64,000 nucleotides of DNA from Brachypodium distachyon. Lineage: Eukaryota; Streptophyta; Magnoliopsida; Poales; Poaceae. Shown piece by piece: positions 61,333 to 64,000 of the stretch. Location: positions 22,000,501 through 22,064,500 of the forward strand of contig NC_016132.3 of assembly GCF_000005505.3 (NCBI RefSeq), read 5' to 3'. Under the pieces are notes generated by a model that was not told the DNA's origin, searched no databases, and worked only from the letters and a program-made list of their open reading frames with translations. How positions within the stretch are numbered: the stretch's first letter is position 1; the number at the start of each line of letters is the position of its first letter. The translations under genes and the position numbers were made by a program.

Positions 61333-61996
61333 TACTCCATATGTAACTTTGCCCCAATATTTTGAGAAAAATATGCTAATATCTACAATCGCAAATAAGT
61401 ATATCACCAAGATATATCATTTCAAATTTCATAAAACTAATCTAGAGTTGTATGTCGGTAGAAGTTTTATATGAACTTAGACAAACTTTAAGATTTTTTA
61501 TATGAACATCTTATATTTAGAAATGGAGAGAGTACTTGTCAGTTCATTCCATATCATAGCCATAGGATCAATATTCTCTTTGCACACGCACAAATTTTGA
61601 AGTCTGATCAGAGCCGTTTTCAGCAGTGACTTGCTCGCCTTAGAAATAGCAAAACAACGACTTTACATTACCTGAAAAATATAGCCCATGTATTGTGACC
61701 CTATCTTTTGTTGATATACACCAAAAGAATGCACCATGACTCCCAAAATAGTTCAGGACTTGTCTTGTAAGCAGAAAGGCACGGTGAGAATAATATCTGT
61801 ATAGTCTGGAGGCCCAAAAACAGCATGAAATGTTACACTCATTCTTCTTAGAAGTTCTTCAAGATTTTATCTTGTGATACACCCTCTGCCGCAAGGGCCG
61901 AGGTGACCTCCTGCAAAACAGGGGATATAACCATGGACCATGAGTGACCTATTAGTCATACCTTAATCAACAACCAAAGCTACAGGTGTACCTATA
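61333..61996. other. Intergenic, nothing recognised
   Basis: AT-rich. A lone Stowaway-like end (AAATGGAGAGAG, 61520-61531) has no good partner. Confidence 0.3.
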
Positions 61997-62120
61997 CTCC
62001 CTCCGTCCAACAAAGGATGTCTCAAGTTTGACCAAATTTGAATGCATCTATACACTAAGTTATGTCTAGATACATCCAAATTTTGACAAGCTTGAGACAT
62101 CTTTTGTTGGACGGAGGGAA
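61997..62120. mobile_element. Stowaway MITE (124 bp), hairpin family copy 4
   Basis: Nearly identical to copy 3, 665 bases away, same orientation, TA flanks. Confidence 0.85.
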
Positions 62121-63640
62121 TATAAAACTTGCAAATCTACAAGTTCTATTCAGATGCTGTTGGATATTTATGTGGCTTTCAACATTTATTTATCTGATTA
62201 TTGTTTTATACCTCAATATAGAAACATTCATATTATCACCAAGACAGCTACGCTGGAATACAGTAAAGAAATTAACTGAGGTCAACTCTGCTGAAATTTT
62301 TATATGTCCGTAGGTGTTTTTCCTGGATAAAATACAGAATAGAAAAGCTAGTTTTGTTTCACAGGATAAGCTATGCAATTTGTTACCCACATGATCATAT
62401 CAGAATTAGCCTCACATGACATGTATACAATCTGATCAAGGCACATGATTCACAGATGTGCTAGAAACTGGTAAAATTTTGACATGTTTGATCATGGTTG
62501 GTGACATGATTTGGGAGTCTAAGGGGTTTTCCGAAAACAGGTACAGAATATTTGAACATGATTGAGGAGTCTAACGGATTTATTTGCCCTATAGCCTCAA
62601 ACAGATAGAATACTTGAACACTTGAAATGCTAATAAGCATATGAGATAAACCACGAAAAAACAGAGGAATAGAGATTGACCGCATGGCCCACTATTTCCA
62701 ACACAATTCCAAATAATTTCTCTCTCCAGCCTCTAAATTTTTTTTCTCACAAAAGATTTTACTGCGCATATGGCTGTCACACATTTCCCTTTATTATATA
62801 TTTTTCTTCTTGCTTTCTTTTTACCTTTTTATTTGTTTTTGTTTCTTTTAGTGCTTCATTTGACGCACATGAATATTTCATATGACAAGTATAAAATATT
62901 TTTTTGATATGCATTAACTGTTTTCGTAGATGATAAACATTTTGGTACGCAGAAAAAACTGTTCGTTGGCTATGGTTCCCGCTGAGTTTGTGCATGCTTG
63001 TGGTTCAAACAATCAATCATTTATCTAGAACAGGATAAGAACAAATATGTGCTACTGTAAATTAGCTAAGAAAAGGGTCATCCACATCACATCACTGGGG
63101 AAACTTGTCATTTGCATTCAATTATCTCGAAAAACTGGCCATTCACGGATAAATCAACATAAAAGTGGGTGAAGAATGCTTTTGTGTGCTAAGGTTTTAG
63201 GGGGTGTAGGGGAAGGGCTCTCACCTTGAAAGGCAAGGTAAGAACTGTTCTCTGTTTCTTGCTTGATTTATTTCTCACATATGCTGACAATATAAACTAA
63301 GTAGCCAACCATAGATTATCTCCAACTGAGTTAAGGCCCAAGCAAAAAGAAATCTTTTTAATCTTGTAATTTAAAGAATATAACTATCAAAATGATAGAT
63401 TATGCTACCCAAAAAAAGATGATAGATCATGGGGATCTTATTCCATAGGTACCGATGTACTTCCATACATACATCACACCCCGCACAGACATTAGCTCGT
63501 CCTCGAGATGTTGGGCAGGGGCAATTGTTGTAGTCCCAATAGTCCTCAAGATGTCACATTCTCAACAGCCTCCAGGTAGGCTTGCGGCATTTTGGCGCAC
63601 AAAGGTGGCAAGTAAATGCGCAGAGCGCTCCACAGCCACT
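62121..63640. other. Intergenic, nothing recognised
   Basis: AT-rich, includes an 18-base A-rich micro-insert between copies of ATGATAGAT (63392-63400, 63419-63427). Sequence at 63480-63550 read on the minus strand (CATCTCGAGGACGAGC) resembles the end of plant gypsy polyprotein regions, too short to call. Confidence 0.3.
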
Positions 63641-63643
63641 AAT

Positions 63644-64000
63644 TGTAATACCCTGGCTCAAATTTGCGCAATGCCCAGCCCGCTTATAGGACAGCCCACA
63701 TGTCATACTTATAGTCTTGTCTTCACTTCGTATAGAAGGGTCATCATGGAGGTGTTATGTTTGGAACACAAGCGTAATTATACAAGGCCAACTCTATCTA
63801 AACTACTGTAGTAATGTTGGACTAAAACACCACAAAACATGGGCCTCATGGGTCGAAACTGAAACAGGTGCTCCCCATACAAGGGCTAATCCCCTCGGTA
63901 TCATACCGCTAGCTGACAGATGTCCAGGATCACCCGCCAGTATACCTCCTGTGCCAACTGCCCTCCACGGGTCCACACGCACACGTAACCGTCTCATAGC
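63644..64000. repeat. Possible LTR start at the right edge
   Basis: TGTAATACCCTGGCTCAAAT at 63644 looks like the start of a plant LTR and continues off the window. No partner or duplication is visible, so this is tentative. Confidence 0.25.

Noticed and set aside
1..64000. CRISPR arrays, rRNA or tRNA genes
   Set aside because: No regular spacer-repeat array and no tRNA or rRNA sequence was recognised by eye; a tRNAscan run would be decisive for tRNAs.

Overview
This window looks like nuclear DNA of a grass, most likely a Pooideae species (Brachypodium or Triticeae type). That is inferred from strongly GC-rich coding exons with GT-AG introns, many Stowaway-like elements beginning CTCCCTCCGTCC and flanked by TA, a Ty1/copia element with nested LTRs, and MULE, hAT, Tourist and Helitron-like elements. 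No organellar, bacterial or viral features were seen.

Four genes can be modelled from the sequence, all related to well-known plant families. (1) The 5' part of a LIKE-COV/COV1 membrane protein gene on the minus strand (1-2260, four exons visible, 3' end off the window). (2) A two-exon AP2/ERF transcription factor on the minus strand (5517-7396) with a TATA box and a mini-uORF. (3) A five-exon DHHC-type protein S-acyltransferase on the minus strand (21131-24722, 426 aa). (4) A seven-exon membrane-anchored RD-type Ser/Thr kinase of the At1g01540/At4g01330 (RLCK-V/TMK-like) group on the plus strand (51833-54789, 527 aa). A weaker spliced unit without a convincing long ORF lies on the minus strand between about 40.85 and 44.45 kb. 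The genes are independent plant loci with no operon-like relation.

The rest is mostly mobile-element history. 3.0-3.5 kb holds a decayed RNase-H (RVT_3) domain. 4.28-4.99, 13.21-14.27 and 14.86-19.44 kb are three retroposed, poly(A)-tailed inserts in minus orientation, each with long target-site duplications (TSDs). The second carries a nested hAT element with an 8-bp TSD. The third carries a 3.2-kb candidate solo LTR. 25.5-26.7 kb has a minisatellite and an inverted-repeat element. 27.1-36.4 kb is a nest: a solo copia LTR (TSD CACCT) hit by a MULE-like element (9-bp TSD) and by a 7.5-kb copia element of the same family (TSD ATCAC). That copia element has a rearranged interior: truncated RT, an inverted LTR fragment and an accessory ORF resembling the 'putative plant transposon protein' family. 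36.5-39.4 kb is a nearly 3-kb inverted dimer of a short-LTR retroelement. 47-50 kb holds a Tourist-like and a Helitron-like element. 59.0-60.6 kb is a two-tier tandem array built on an AAAGTTG motif. Five tiny insertions of 11-18 bp with target duplications look like the shortest products of retroposition.

No new enzyme or defence system is evident. The unusual content is structural: the inverted retroelement dimer, the palindrome clusters in the copia LTRs, the two-tier array and the micro-retroinsertions. Gene models rest on reading splice sites and remembered family sequences. No database search or transcript evidence was available.
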